Positions 43,564 through 54,187 are shown, numbered from the stretch's first letter. The stretch is DNA of 64,000 bases from BRH-c54 sp965284565 (GCA_965284565.1 OZ260100.1:1984001-2048000), one strand, 5' to 3'. Numbers and translations: made by a program. The notes: a model not told the origin generated them from the letters alone.

Positions 43564-44316
43564 ATGCGTAAAAAAATAGTTGCCGGAAATTGGAAAATGA
43601 ATATGCAATTGGATGAAGCTAAACAATTGCTTCAAGATATTCAATCATTAGAAAAAAATGTTTCAAGAGTTACTTTAATTATAAATCCTCCTTCTTTATA
43701 TATTCCTTTATTTAATGAGCTTTTGGAGGATTCAACAATTGCTTTAGGAGCTCAAAACTGTTCTGAACATGAATCAGGAGCATATACAGGAGAGATAGCG
43801 GCACAAATGATAAAGTCTTGTGGAGCAAAATATGTTATTATTGGTCACTCTGAAAGAAGAAGTTATTACCAAGAAACAAATGCTATTATCGCAGGAAAAA
43901 TAAATAAAGCTTTAGCTGCTGATTTATCTCCCATTTTTTGCTGTGGAGAATTACTTTCAGAAAGAGAAAATAACAAACATTTTAATGTGGTTGAGCAGCA
44001 ATTAAAAGAAGGACTTTTTCATTTGAATGAGAATGAACTTAAAAATGTAGTGATTGCTTACGAGCCTGTTTGGGCAATAGGTACAGGTGTTACAGCTACA
44101 GCCGAACAAGCTCAAGAAATGCATGCTTTTATTCGTAAAGTGTTAAAAGATTCTTATTCAGAAACAATTGCTCAAAACTGTTCTATTCTTTACGGAGGAA
44201 GTTGCAATGCCGCAAATGCAAAAGAACTTTTTGCTAACCCAGATATTGATGGCGGATTAATTGGTGGAGCATCACTTAAAGCAGCTGATTTTATTGCAAT
44301 TGCACAATCTTTTTAA
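43564..44316 (+). CDS. tpiA: triosephosphate isomerase
   Basis: TpiA interconverts dihydroxyacetone phosphate and glyceraldehyde 3-phosphate. The ATG at 43564 (MRKKIVAGNWKMN) is preferred over an in-frame TTG 9 bp upstream. Catalytic signatures: NWKMN (Lys), IIGHSERR (His), VIAYEPVWAIGTG (Glu), ILYGGS and the phosphate-binding GLIGGASL. Length of 250 residues is normal. Confidence 0.98.
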   Translation: MRKKIVAGNWKMNMQLDEAKQLLQDIQSLEKNVSRVTLIINPPSLYIPLFNELLEDSTIALGAQNCSEHESGAYTGEIAAQMIKSCGAKYVIIGHSERRSYYQETNAIIAGKINKALAADLSPIFCCGELLSERENNKHFNVVEQQLKEGLFHLNENELKNVVIAYEPVWAIGTGVTATAEQAQEMHAFIRKVLKDSYSETIAQNCSILYGGSCNAANAKELFANPDIDGGLIGGASLKAADFIAIAQSF

Positions 44317-44431
44317 AATTTTCATTCAAATATCACAGTTTTTGCATCTTAGTATAGTTGGTGAGATGATAAAACATCTTAAACTTATTTCCGTTTTTAA
44401 TATGGAATTACGATATTTGTAAGTTATCTTT

Positions 44432-47400
44432 ATGTTGATTAGAGCCAAACATATCATCTCATTTTTAGTATTGACTATTTCAATGCTGATGTACTCTCCT
44501 GAATTAAAAGCTCAGTGGAAGTTAGATGTTAAAGGGACTGTGAAAAATGAAGATACGAAGAAAAGATTTGAAGGAGTTACTATTACTATTAAACGTAATG
44601 GAGCAGTTTGGAAGACAATTAATACTCCTGCGAATGGAGAATTTGTATTGGAATTACCACCCGATGCTGTTTATTTAGTCGAGTTTTCTAAACCGGGATT
44701 TACAGGAAAAAAAATAGAATTTTCTACTAAAAATGTACCGCCAGAAGATGCAAAATATGGCTTTGAATTTCCTATGGAAATGAATCTTTTTGAAGAGGTT
44801 GAGGGGCTAGATGTTTCTATTTTAGATAAACCAATTGCAAAAGTAGCTTTCGATCCAGCTTATGGATATATGGACTTTGATCCAAATTATACTAAATCCA
44901 TACAAAAAGAATTAGAGCAACTTAAAAAAGATCATGAGCAGAAACGTAAAGAACAAGAAGCTGCTAGAAAAGCTAAAGAAAAAGAATATGCTGCTGCAAT
45001 AGCTTCCGCAGATAAATTATTTAATTCTAAAAAGTATGCTGAAGCAAAACCACTTTACGAACAAGCTGCTAAATTATTGCCGAGTGAAACATATCCACAA
45101 TTTCAATTAGGGTTAATAGCCGATGAATTAGCCGCTGCAAATGAAGCAAATGCTAGATATACAACAGCTATTGAAAGAGGCGATAAAGCATTTAGTGAAA
45201 GAAATTGGGAGAAAGCTAAAATGGAATACAATGCTGCAATTACTTACAAGCCTGATGAAGCTTATCCGCAGAATAAAATTAAAGAGATTGATGATTTAAT
45301 TAAGAACAAAGAGAAAATTGATAAAGAATATACTGACTTAATTACTTCGGGTGATGCATATATGATTAATAAAGATTATGAAAAAGCAAAAGCAGACTTT
45401 GAGAAAGCGGCAGCACTTAAGGATTTTGAAGCTTATCCGAAAACTAAATTGAAAGAAATTGAAGCAGCATTAGCAGCGTTAGCAAAAAAAGAAGCGGAAG
45501 AAAAAGCCAAACAAGAAAAGTATGATGCAGCCATAGCAGCAGCAGATAAAGCATTAGCAGCAAAAGAATATGATGCAGCTAAAGGGAAATATAATGAAGC
45601 ATTAGGCGTAAAATCAGATGAACAATATCCTAAAACAAAATTGACAGAAATTGAAGGTTTATTAGTAGAATTGGCTAAGAAAGAAGCCGAAGAAAAAGCC
45701 AAAACAGAACAATATAACGCTTTAATTTCAGCAGCAGATAAAGCGCTTGGAGCAAAAGATTACGAAGGTGCTAAAGGCAAATACAATGAAGCAATAGTTG
45801 TAAAACCAGAAGAGAAATATCCTAAAGATAAAATTGAAGAAATTGATGGGCTTTTAGCAGAATTGGCTAAGAAAGAAGCGGAGGAAAAAGCTAAACAAGA
45901 AAAATATGATGCAGCCATAGCAGCGGCAGATAAAGCCCTTGCAGAAAAATCGTATGAGGCAGCTAAAGGCAAATACAATGAAGCATTAACATTGAAGGCT
46001 GATGAACAATATCCTAAAACAAAACTTACAGAAATTGAAGGACTATTAGCAGAAATTGCTAAAAATGAAGCTGCTGAAAAAGCCAAACAAGAAAAGTATG
46101 ATGCCGCAATAGCAGCAGCAGATAAAGCTCTTGCTGAAAAATCTTATGAAGCAGCTAAAGGGAAATATAATGAAGCATTAGGCGTAAAACCTGATGAGCA
46201 ATATCCTAAAGGTAAGCTCACAGAAATTGAAGGTTTATTAGCAGAATTGGCTAAAAAAGAAGCAGCAGAAAAAGCAAATCAACAAAAGTATGATGCAGCC
46301 ATAGCAGCAGCAGATAAAGCACTTGGAACAAAAGATTATGAAGGAGCCAAAGGTAAGTACAATGAAGCTTTAGGAATTAAGGCAGAAGAGCAATATCCTA
46401 AAGATAAAATTAATGAGATTGAAAGCATTTTAGCAGAATTAGCTAAAAAAGAAGCGGAAGCAAAAGCCAAACAAGAAAAATATGATGCTGCCATAGCTGC
46501 TGCGGATAAAGCATTAGCTGATAAGTCCTATGAAGCAGCTAAAAGCAAATACAGTGAAGCGCTGGAAGTGAAAGCTGAAGAAAAATACCCTAAAGATAAA
46601 CTGAAAGAGATTGAAGGAATTTTAGCAGAAATTGCTCGTAAAAAAGCAGAAGAGGAATCTGCTATGATGGCTCAAAAAGAGAAAGATGAAAAATACAATG
46701 CAGCCATAGCAGCAGCTGATAAAGCGTTGGCTGATAAATCGTATGATGCAGCTAAAGGAAAATATAATGAAGCACTGGGAGTGAAACCAAGTGAAAAATA
46801 TCCTAAAGATAAGTTGACAGAAATAGATGGCATTTTAGCGGAGATAGCTAAAAAGAAAGCTGAAGAAGAAGCTGCTAAAATGGCTGATAAAGAAAAAGAT
46901 GAAAAGTATAATAGTCTGATTGCTTTGGCTGATAAAGCTTTTAATGATAAATCTTACGAGCAAGCTAAAAGTAAATACAATGAAGCGCTAGGAGTAAAAC
47001 CGAATGAGCAACATCCAAAAAATAAAATAAATGAAATTGAAGGTATATTAGCTGAATTAGCAGGTAAAGAAGCTGCTGAAAAAGCCAAACAAGAAAAATA
47101 TAATGGATTGATAACTGCTGCCGACAATGCTTTGTCTAGTAAAAACTATGAAACAGCCAAAGGTAAATACAATGAAGCATTAGGCGTGAAACCTGATGAA
47201 CAATATCCTAAAGGTAAAATTAAAGAGATTGATGATTTATTGGCAAAATTAGCTCAACAATCTGCTGAAAGTGAATTAGAGAAAGAAGCAGAGAAAAAGA
47301 AAAGAGAATATTACGATGCTGTAATTGCTCAGGCTGATGCCGATTTTTATGGAGATAAGTTTGATAAAGCCACTCAAAAATACCAAGAGGCATTAATGAT

Positions 47401-49612
47401 TTATCCAAATGAAGAATATCCTAAAAACCAACTAAAAGCTATAGATGGTGCTAAAGCAAAAGCATTAGCAGAAAAAGAGAAAAACGATAAATACAATGCT
47501 TTAATTGCTAGTGCTGATGATGCTTTTAAAGCAGAAAATTACGATCAAGCTAAAGCTAAATATAAAGAAGCTCTTGGTGTTAAATCTTCAGAGACTTACC
47601 CTAAAAATCAAATTGATGAGATAGAAAAAATATTGGCAGCTAAAATAAAAGAACAAATTACTGTTAAGCCAAATGCTCAACAGCAGAAAAAAGAAGAGTA
47701 TGATAGTCATATAAAAATGGGGGATGATAATTTTGGGAGTAAATCTTACGAAACAGCTAAAAACTTTTACAAAAAAGCGTTAAGCATCATGCCTAGTGAA
47801 GCTTATCCACAACAAAAAATTGAAGAAATAAATAATATTTTAGCTCAAATTGCTGAGGAACAACGTAAAAATAAAAGTGAAGCATTAGCTTTAAAGGCAA
47901 AAAGAGAAAAATATGACCAACTTATTTTTGATGCAGATAGGATGTTTTTACTTAACAAATTTGAAAGTGCTAAAGATAAATATAAAGAAGCATTGGTATT
48001 GTTTGAAGGAGAGCAATATCCTAAGGATCAATTAGTGAAAATTGAGGCAATGTTGGATAGACTAGCCAAAGAAAAAGAAGAGAATGAAGTAGTTGTTAAA
48101 AATAGTACTCCACCACCTGGAAGTAGAGCCAAAATAGATGATAAAAGAGAGAAAGAGGTTGAAGCAATGATGAAGAAGATTTGGGAAGATAAAGAAAAAG
48201 ACAAGGATAGGGTTTTAGCTGAAGATAAAGCTATTTACAACAAACAAGAAGAAATAAGAGTATCAACAAGTAAAGAAAAAACCAATAAAGCTCAAGAGGA
48301 AATTTTAGCAACCTACGAGCAAATTGAAAAAATGCAAAAAGAAGGAGATAAAAAATATCTTGAAAATGAAAAAGAATTACAGGCTGATAAAGCATCTTAT
48401 AACAAACAAGAGGAAATTAGAATTAAATACAATGTTGACAAAACCAATAAGGCTCAAGACGAAATTTTAGCAACTTACGAGCAAATTGAAAAAATGCAAA
48501 AAGAGGGTGATAAGAAATATTTAGAAAATGAAAAACAACTACAAAGTGATAAAGCATACTACAATCAACAACAAACAAATAACATAAAATCAGCTAACGA
48601 TAAAACAAAAGAGGCACATACTTATGCTAATAAACAAAAAGATAATATGGGTAAATATGCTAAAGACAATGAGCCTAGGTATCAACAAAAAGTAGAAGAT
48701 TTATATACTTATAAAAGCAATATTCAGGAAGATAGATGGATAATGGTAGAAAATGCTGATAAGAAGAGACAGAAAAATCAAGAAGTAATAGATAATCAGC
48801 AAATGACCATACAACAGAATCAAAAAGATTATGAGGCAAGAAGAAAAGATAGAGAAATTGATGTGAAAAAATATAGTAAAGATTTAGCAGCCTTAGAAGA
48901 AGTGAGAATAAATGCTTCATTGAAAAAAGTGGAAGACAACAGAAGAGAACTTCAAAAATATGCAGACCAAATTGCTTTAATGCAAATAGAACAGACTAAA
49001 AAACATAAAGCTAAAGCAGAAAAAGTAGCTGCAGATAAATTGCTTTATATGGAATATAATGAGAAAAGAATTGCCGAAGAAAAACAAAAAAATGATAAGG
49101 CTACTGCTGAATTAAAAGATTATAAAATTCAATTAAACAAAGAGCAACAAAAATATCAGAAAGATGCTGATTTTAAACGTTCAAAAAATGAACAAGAAGC
49201 GATTGCCCAAAAGGAATTATTAAATAAACCAACTAAAGAACAACTTCAAAGAACTATAAATGCTGAAAAGCAATTGCAGAAAGAAAAACAATTTTATACC
49301 GACTATCAATCTCAATTAAATGCTAAACAAATTGAAAAATCAACCAAAGCATCAGAAGAAGTATATGATGTTTATGTTGGAGAAAAGAAACTATCTAGCA
49401 ATTTAGATCAGTTTGATAAAAAATACCCTCAAGGAATTACAGAAGAAGAAAGAGAAACAGGTAATGCAATTGTAATTAGAAGAATTAAAGTTACTGGAGA
49501 CCATGCAGATGTTTACGAAAGAATCTTTTATAAATGGGGTGGAGTTTATTACTCTAAAAATGGTGTAAGTATTTCCAAAAATATTTGGGATAACGAATCC
49601 ATTGAAAAATAG
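44432..49612 (+). CDS. giant secreted TPR-like repeat and coiled-coil protein
   Basis: The 1726 residues begin with a signal peptide (to about SPELKAQ, residue 28) and a carboxypeptidase-regulatory-like beta domain (30-110). From about 186 to 1222 there are about 16 repeats of 56-71 residues, each with YDAAIAAADKAL, YEAAKGKYNEALGVKP, YPKxKLxEIEGLLAEL and a variable KKEAEEKAKQ linker, resembling TPR/helical hairpins. Residues 1240-1650 are coiled coil rich in K, E, Q. The C-terminus (VTGDHADVYERIFYKWGGVY) is a small domain shared by similar Bacteroidetes proteins. No T9SS sorting domain is visible, so a periplasmic or envelope scaffold is likely; exact role unknown. Confidence 0.88.
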   Translation: MLIRAKHIISFLVLTISMLMYSPELKAQWKLDVKGTVKNEDTKKRFEGVTITIKRNGAVWKTINTPANGEFVLELPPDAVYLVEFSKPGFTGKKIEFSTKNVPPEDAKYGFEFPMEMNLFEEVEGLDVSILDKPIAKVAFDPAYGYMDFDPNYTKSIQKELEQLKKDHEQKRKEQEAARKAKEKEYAAAIASADKLFNSKKYAEAKPLYEQAAKLLPSETYPQFQLGLIADELAAANEANARYTTAIERGDKAFSERNWEKAKMEYNAAITYKPDEAYPQNKIKEIDDLIKNKEKIDKEYTDLITSGDAYMINKDYEKAKADFEKAAALKDFEAYPKTKLKEIEAALAALAKKEAEEKAKQEKYDAAIAAADKALAAKEYDAAKGKYNEALGVKSDEQYPKTKLTEIEGLLVELAKKEAEEKAKTEQYNALISAADKALGAKDYEGAKGKYNEAIVVKPEEKYPKDKIEEIDGLLAELAKKEAEEKAKQEKYDAAIAAADKALAEKSYEAAKGKYNEALTLKADEQYPKTKLTEIEGLLAEIAKNEAAEKAKQEKYDAAIAAADKALAEKSYEAAKGKYNEALGVKPDEQYPKGKLTEIEGLLAELAKKEAAEKANQQKYDAAIAAADKALGTKDYEGAKGKYNEALGIKAEEQYPKDKINEIESILAELAKKEAEAKAKQEKYDAAIAAADKALADKSYEAAKSKYSEALEVKAEEKYPKDKLKEIEGILAEIARKKAEEESAMMAQKEKDEKYNAAIAAADKALADKSYDAAKGKYNEALGVKPSEKYPKDKLTEIDGILAEIAKKKAEEEAAKMADKEKDEKYNSLIALADKAFNDKSYEQAKSKYNEALGVKPNEQHPKNKINEIEGILAELAGKEAAEKAKQEKYNGLITAADNALSSKNYETAKGKYNEALGVKPDEQYPKGKIKEIDDLLAKLAQQSAESELEKEAEKKKREYYDAVIAQADADFYGDKFDKATQKYQEALMIYPNEEYPKNQLKAIDGAKAKALAEKEKNDKYNALIASADDAFKAENYDQAKAKYKEALGVKSSETYPKNQIDEIEKILAAKIKEQITVKPNAQQQKKEEYDSHIKMGDDNFGSKSYETAKNFYKKALSIMPSEAYPQQKIEEINNILAQIAEEQRKNKSEALALKAKREKYDQLIFDADRMFLLNKFESAKDKYKEALVLFEGEQYPKDQLVKIEAMLDRLAKEKEENEVVVKNSTPPPGSRAKIDDKREKEVEAMMKKIWEDKEKDKDRVLAEDKAIYNKQEEIRVSTSKEKTNKAQEEILATYEQIEKMQKEGDKKYLENEKELQADKASYNKQEEIRIKYNVDKTNKAQDEILATYEQIEKMQKEGDKKYLENEKQLQSDKAYYNQQQTNNIKSANDKTKEAHTYANKQKDNMGKYAKDNEPRYQQKVEDLYTYKSNIQEDRWIMVENADKKRQKNQEVIDNQQMTIQQNQKDYEARRKDREIDVKKYSKDLAALEEVRINASLKKVEDNRRELQKYADQIALMQIEQTKKHKAKAEKVAADKLLYMEYNEKRIAEEKQKNDKATAELKDYKIQLNKEQQKYQKDADFKRSKNEQEAIAQKELLNKPTKEQLQRTINAEKQLQKEKQFYTDYQSQLNAKQIEKSTKASEEVYDVYVGEKKLSSNLDQFDKKYPQGITEEERETGNAIVIRRIKVTGDHADVYERIFYKWGGVYYSKNGVSISKNIWDNESIEK
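44989..48100 (+). repeat. about 16 tandem 170-215 bp coding repeats
   Basis: Units 4 to 9 (about 45520-46640) are nearly identical in protein and share long DNA runs, whereas units 1-3 and 13-16 are divergent. Linkers between units vary from about 8 to 20 residues. The gradient suggests expansion from the centre. Confidence 0.9.
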
Positions 49613-49696
49613 AAATTAATAGTTGCTAACAAACCCATCAATCATTTTTTTAGTTCCACAATTTATTTTTACATTTACGCTTCATAAAAATATTTC

Positions 49697-51181
49697 ATGG
49701 AGTCCGTAAAAAAACCAAGTTTATTTCAATCATTAATACCCATAGTTGTTTTAATATTACTATTAGTAGTAAATGTGGTATTTGTTTTTGGAGATAATGC
49801 ATTAGGTGGGGCAAATCAAATAGTTTTATTAGTTGCCGGAGCAGTTGCTGCTGCTATAGGAATGTACAACGGATATACTTGGACATCTATTCAAAAGGGA
49901 ATTGTAAAGAGTATTAAATCTGCCTTACCTGCACTTATAATTTTACTGTTGATAGGTGCATTAGCTGGAACATGGATGATAAGCGGAGTAGTACCTGCAA
50001 TGATTTATTATGGGTTAGACATACTTCATCCGAAAATCTTTTTAGTAGCCACCTGTATTATTTGTGCAGTAGTTTCCTTGGCAACAGGTAGCTCTTGGAC
50101 AACCGCAGCAACAGTTGGTATTGCTTTAATAGGAATTGGAGATGTATTAGGCTTCAATAAAGGAATGGTAGCAGGAGCAATTCTTTCAGGGGCTTATTTT
50201 GGAGATAAGATGTCGCCTTTGTCAGATACTACCAATCTTGCACCAGCAATGGCAGGAACAGATTTAATTACACACATTAAATATATGGCATTAACCACAA
50301 TACCATCTATCGTTATCACATTAATTATTTTTTTAATTATAGGGTTTACATTTCAGTCGCAAGGAAGCGTTGCTGATGTTAATGAACTTAAAGCTGCAAT
50401 CGAATCTAAAGTAGTTATTACACCTTGGTTATTTTTAGTTCCTGTTGTTGTAATATTATTAATTGTAAAGAAAGTAGATGCTATTCCAGCTTTGTTTATT
50501 GGTAGTTTATTAGGTGGCTTGTTTGCACTCATCTTTCAGCAAAATTTAATTATTGCTTTGGCAGAAAGCACTTCACTTACTTTTGAAGCAGCTTATGAAG
50601 TTATTGTAAATGCTATGACCGTAAAAATGAATATTACTACAGAAAACGAGCTGGTAAACGAATTATTGGAAACCAAAGGGATGAACGGAATGTTAGGTAC
50701 CATTTGGCTTATTATCTGTGCCATGATTTTTGGTGGCGTAATGGAAAAAACAGGCATGTTAAAATCCATTACTAAAACTCTAATTCCTTTAGCAAAATCA
50801 ACAGGTTCTTTAATTGCTACTACTACTGCAACATGTATAACTTTTAATGTGACGGCTTCCGATCAATATTTAGCTATTGTAGTTCCTGGGAAAATGTTTA
50901 GTAAAATTTATAAAAAAAGAGGACTACACCCTAAGGTGTTGAGCAGAACCTTAGAAGATTCGGGAACAGTAACATCTGTACTTATTCCTTGGAATACTTG
51001 TGGAGCCTATCATTCAGGAGTGTTAGGTGTTGCAACAGGCGATTATTTCATGTATTGTTTTTTCAATATTTTAAGTCCAATTATGACAATGATTTTTGGT
51101 TTTTTTAATATAAAAATTGCTAAACTTGTATCTACAGAAAAACATAACCCAAACGAATTAAATTCCGTAACAGAAAGATAA
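49697..51181 (+). CDS. nhaC: Na+/H+ antiporter NhaC family
   Basis: A 494-residue inner-membrane antiporter with about 12 helices. Family motifs include TGSSWTTAATVGIALIGIG, GAYFGDKMSPLSDTTNLAPA and LEDSGTVTSVLIPWNTCGAY. Sodium extrusion fits a marine or saline habitat; this is inference. It stands alone with an 84-bp upstream gap. Confidence 0.94.
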   Translation: MESVKKPSLFQSLIPIVVLILLLVVNVVFVFGDNALGGANQIVLLVAGAVAAAIGMYNGYTWTSIQKGIVKSIKSALPALIILLLIGALAGTWMISGVVPAMIYYGLDILHPKIFLVATCIICAVVSLATGSSWTTAATVGIALIGIGDVLGFNKGMVAGAILSGAYFGDKMSPLSDTTNLAPAMAGTDLITHIKYMALTTIPSIVITLIIFLIIGFTFQSQGSVADVNELKAAIESKVVITPWLFLVPVVVILLIVKKVDAIPALFIGSLLGGLFALIFQQNLIIALAESTSLTFEAAYEVIVNAMTVKMNITTENELVNELLETKGMNGMLGTIWLIICAMIFGGVMEKTGMLKSITKTLIPLAKSTGSLIATTTATCITFNVTASDQYLAIVVPGKMFSKIYKKRGLHPKVLSRTLEDSGTVTSVLIPWNTCGAYHSGVLGVATGDYFMYCFFNILSPIMTMIFGFFNIKIAKLVSTEKHNPNELNSVTER

Positions 51182-51195
51182 AAATTCAAAAAACT

Positions 51196-51921
51196 ATGAA
51201 AATATTTTACACTACTTTAATCACTATTTTATTATTAAACTTATCTAATCTTTTTGCTCAATCTAAAAGTTATACTCCAGAAGAGGTGGTTGATGCAAAA
51301 TTTGGAATTCAAATGTATGAGCCATTAAACATGATGCTTGGAAAAGATACGATAAGAAATGATGAAAATGGTTATGCCGCCAATGGTTTTATAGAAGATT
51401 TTTATAGTAGTGGACAATTGCTTCATAAAGGATTTTATGTTGACGGTCAGCTAAAAATTTACAAAAATTATTTTCCTAACGGAACAGTTGAAAGAAACTT
51501 TAGAGTAACTGATGTGAAAAAAAGTAAAATGTCAATTTATTATAGTGATGGTAAACCAAAATCTGAAATAGAGTATGTAGATACAGAAGCTCAAAAATGG
51601 ACAGATTATTATCCAAATGGAAATGAAGAGTTTGTTGAAGAATATCATAAGTCATTCTTGTATTATATTTTTAAAGCTAATTATTTTGAAGATGGTAAGC
51701 CTGAAAATACATTAGAATTAACCAACAAAAAGAAGTTAATTTATGACCAAAAGTATTATCATAAAAATGGCAACCTTAAAGAGGAAGGTGAAATGAAATA
51801 TAACAAAGTTTTGTTTGACTATGAAAGAATTGGAACGTGGACTAAGTATGATGAAAGTGGAAACCCCATCAAAAAAGTAAAATATGCCAGTGGTAAAGTT
51901 CAAAGCGAAACCGATTTATAA
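51196..51921 (+). CDS. YwqK/MORN-like repeat secreted protein
   Basis: A signal peptide (MKIFYTTLITILLLNLSNLFAQ) is followed by short beta-hairpin repeats of the type FYSSGQLLHKGFYVDGQLKI, YYPNGNEEFVEEYH and YHKNGNLKEEGEMKYNK, characteristic of the MORN-variant YwqK family. Annotation pipelines often call these antitoxins, but no toxin is adjacent and the signal peptide argues for export. 241 residues; function unknown. Confidence 0.85.
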   Translation: MKIFYTTLITILLLNLSNLFAQSKSYTPEEVVDAKFGIQMYEPLNMMLGKDTIRNDENGYAANGFIEDFYSSGQLLHKGFYVDGQLKIYKNYFPNGTVERNFRVTDVKKSKMSIYYSDGKPKSEIEYVDTEAQKWTDYYPNGNEEFVEEYHKSFLYYIFKANYFEDGKPENTLELTNKKKLIYDQKYYHKNGNLKEEGEMKYNKVLFDYERIGTWTKYDESGNPIKKVKYASGKVQSETDL

Positions 51922-51942
51922 TCAATGCTATAATTGCTAAGT

Positions 51943-53298
51943 ATGAATATTCATTTTATTGCTATTGGTGGAAGTGCCATGCACAACCTCGCAATTGCCT
52001 TGTACAAAAAAGGTTATAAAGTTACAGGCTCTGATGATGAAATTTTTGAACCTAGTAAAAGTAGGTTAGACAAACATGGTTTACTACCTAAAGCAGAAGG
52101 TTGGCAAGAAGAAAATATTCATGCTGATTTAGATGCTGTAATTCTTGGAATGCATGCAAGAAATGATAATCCGGAGTTATTAAAAGCTAAGACATTAGGG
52201 CTAAAAATTTATTCCTACCCTGAATATATTTATGAGCAATCAAAAAATAAAATCAGAGTTGTAATAGGAGGGAGTCATGGAAAAACCTCTATAACAGCTA
52301 TGGTGTTGCATGTGTTACAAAAAACTAATATTGATGCCGATTATATGGTCGGAGCTCAACTCGAAGGTTTTGAAACCATGGTAAAAATTACAGATGCTCC
52401 AGTTATTATTTTAGAAGGAGATGAATACCTATCTTCTCCAATAGATAGGAGACCAAAATTCCATTTGTACCAACCAAACATAGCTTTGCTTAGCGGAATT
52501 GCTTGGGACCATATTAACGTTTTTCCAACTTTCGAGAATTATGTAGAGCAGTTTAAAATATTTATTGATTTAATTGAAGATAATGGCTATTTAGCCTATT
52601 ACGAAAACGATAAAATATTAAAAGAGCTTGCCGAAAAAACCAAAAAAAATATTACTAAAGTAGCCTATTCAACTCCCGAATATTATATTGATAACGGAAC
52701 TACCTATCTGAAAACAGTTGATGGAGATATTCCTTTAATTATATTTGGAGAACACAATTTACAAAACTTAAATGGAGCTAAGTTAATTTGCAATCAGTTA
52801 GGTATTAAAGATGCAGCTTTTTATAAAGCTATTACTAGTTTTAAAGGAGCAGCAAAAAGGTTGGAGTTAATTGCTAAGAACAATACTGTTGCGGTTTATA
52901 AAGATTTTGCACACTCGCCATCTAAGTTAAAAGCAACCACCAAAGCAGTTAAACAACAATACCCTAACAGAAAAGTAGTGGCTTGCATGGAGTTACATAC
53001 ATTTAGCAGCTTAAATAAAAACTTTTTAAGCGAGTATGAAAATGCCATGAGTGATGCTGATGAGGCTTATGTTTATTATAGCGAACATACCTTGGAGCAT
53101 AAAAAACTAGAACACATTACGCCTAATGAAGTGAAAAAAGCCTTTGTTTCTGATAATGTTGAGGTAATTAACGACTCTAAACAATTAGTAAGCTTATTAG
53201 AAAATAAAAACTGGAATAACAGTGTGTTGCTCCTCATGAGCTCAGGAAATTTTGATGGCGTTGATTTAAACGCTTTTGGCGAAAAAATAGTAGGATAG
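51943..53298 (+). CDS. mpl: UDP-N-acetylmuramate:L-alanyl-gamma-D-glutamyl-meso-diaminopimelate ligase (Mpl)
   Basis: Mpl reattaches recycled tripeptide to UDP-MurNAc in peptidoglycan recycling. The ATG at 51943 (MNIHFIAIGGSAMHNLAIAL) is preferred over an in-frame TTG 9 bp upstream. The Rossmann start is IGGSAMHNLA, the ATP loop is GGSHGKTSITAM near 111, followed by LEGDEYLSS and the Mur-ligase C-terminal YKDFAHSPSKLKATTKAV. At 451 residues it is typical of Mpl; MurC would lack the IGGSAMHN start. Confidence 0.93.
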   Translation: MNIHFIAIGGSAMHNLAIALYKKGYKVTGSDDEIFEPSKSRLDKHGLLPKAEGWQEENIHADLDAVILGMHARNDNPELLKAKTLGLKIYSYPEYIYEQSKNKIRVVIGGSHGKTSITAMVLHVLQKTNIDADYMVGAQLEGFETMVKITDAPVIILEGDEYLSSPIDRRPKFHLYQPNIALLSGIAWDHINVFPTFENYVEQFKIFIDLIEDNGYLAYYENDKILKELAEKTKKNITKVAYSTPEYYIDNGTTYLKTVDGDIPLIIFGEHNLQNLNGAKLICNQLGIKDAAFYKAITSFKGAAKRLELIAKNNTVAVYKDFAHSPSKLKATTKAVKQQYPNRKVVACMELHTFSSLNKNFLSEYENAMSDADEAYVYYSEHTLEHKKLEHITPNEVKKAFVSDNVEVINDSKQLVSLLENKNWNNSVLLLMSSGNFDGVDLNAFGEKIVG

Positions 53299-53374
53299 TT
53301 TATAGACTAAGGGTTTATAAAGTGGAAAGATAATTTCAACTTCTGATTTTCATGTTGTAGAAATCTATTAATAC

Positions 53375-54139
53375 CTAAAACACAAACCCAATTTCTTTCA
53401 TATCGTATTCTTGTAGGTTGTTTTTATGGATGACTTGTAATTTCCCAGAGGGAGTAACACCATTAATTACGCCTAATACTTTTTGATTGTTAATAAGATA
53501 AGTTCTTTCGGTATTATAGCCCAACAGATGGTTGAGGTAATCGTTGTTGATTTGTTGGAGTTTACCTGCTTTAAGTTGTAAATAGCGTTTTTCAATAAAA
53601 AATAACAATTGATTTAATACATTATTTAAGTTATAACTATTATTAGTAATAAGTTGCAAAGAAGTTGCTTGTTGTAAGTGTTTATTAAAAACCGTTTGAT
53701 TAATATTTACACCAATTCCGGCAATACAAAACTCAATTTTTGAATTTTTTAATGTGTTTTCCAACAACATTCCTGCAATTTTTTGTTTGCCTACATAAAT
53801 ATCGTTAGGCCATTTTATGCTAGTGTTTTTTATATTCAAATCTGTTAAAAAATCTAAAATACCCAAAGCACAAACTTTGCTCAACAGAAATTGTTCATTT
53901 ACCAATAAATTGGGTTTAAGTAGGATAGAAAAAGTTAGGTTTTTATTAGGTGTTGTTTCCCAAACACTTCCTCTTTGTCCTCTTCCATTTGTCTGGTTAT
54001 CAGTATAAATAATCATCCCGTCTGTAATAATATTTGAATGGTTTTTAATTAAATTAGTAGCATAAACATTAGTTGAATCTACTTCATCTAAACGAATAAT
54101 TTTACTTCCTAAAAACAAACAATCATACATAATATCCAA
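53375..54139 (-). CDS. birA: biotin--[acetyl-CoA-carboxylase] ligase
   Basis: BirA attaches biotin to the carboxylase carrier protein. Motifs are RLDEVDSTNVYATNL, the biotin loop GRGQRGSVWETTPNKNLTFS and IKWPNDIYVGKQKIAGMLLE. At 254 residues it lacks the N-terminal helix-turn-helix, so it is an enzyme only and not a repressor. A second ATG lies 9 bp downstream of the first. It is divergent from rsfS. Confidence 0.95.
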   Translation of the reverse strand: MDIMYDCLFLGSKIIRLDEVDSTNVYATNLIKNHSNIITDGMIIYTDNQTNGRGQRGSVWETTPNKNLTFSILLKPNLLVNEQFLLSKVCALGILDFLTDLNIKNTSIKWPNDIYVGKQKIAGMLLENTLKNSKIEFCIAGIGVNINQTVFNKHLQQATSLQLITNNSYNLNNVLNQLLFFIEKRYLQLKAGKLQQINNDYLNHLLGYNTERTYLINNQKVLGVINGVTPSGKLQVIHKNNLQEYDMKEIGFVF

Positions 54140-54187
54140 AATTAACTAAATAGTTCATGTTATAGGTTAACTAACAATTTTTTATAA

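Noticed and set aside
45433..46086. Long minus-strand open frames rich in Ala and Ser
   Set aside because: They are antisense to the repeats of the giant protein and mirror its repeat pattern; codon bias of the repeats keeps the frame open.
51196..51921. Toxin-antitoxin module (YwqK-like antitoxin)
   Set aside because: No toxin-like gene is adjacent and the protein has a signal peptide.
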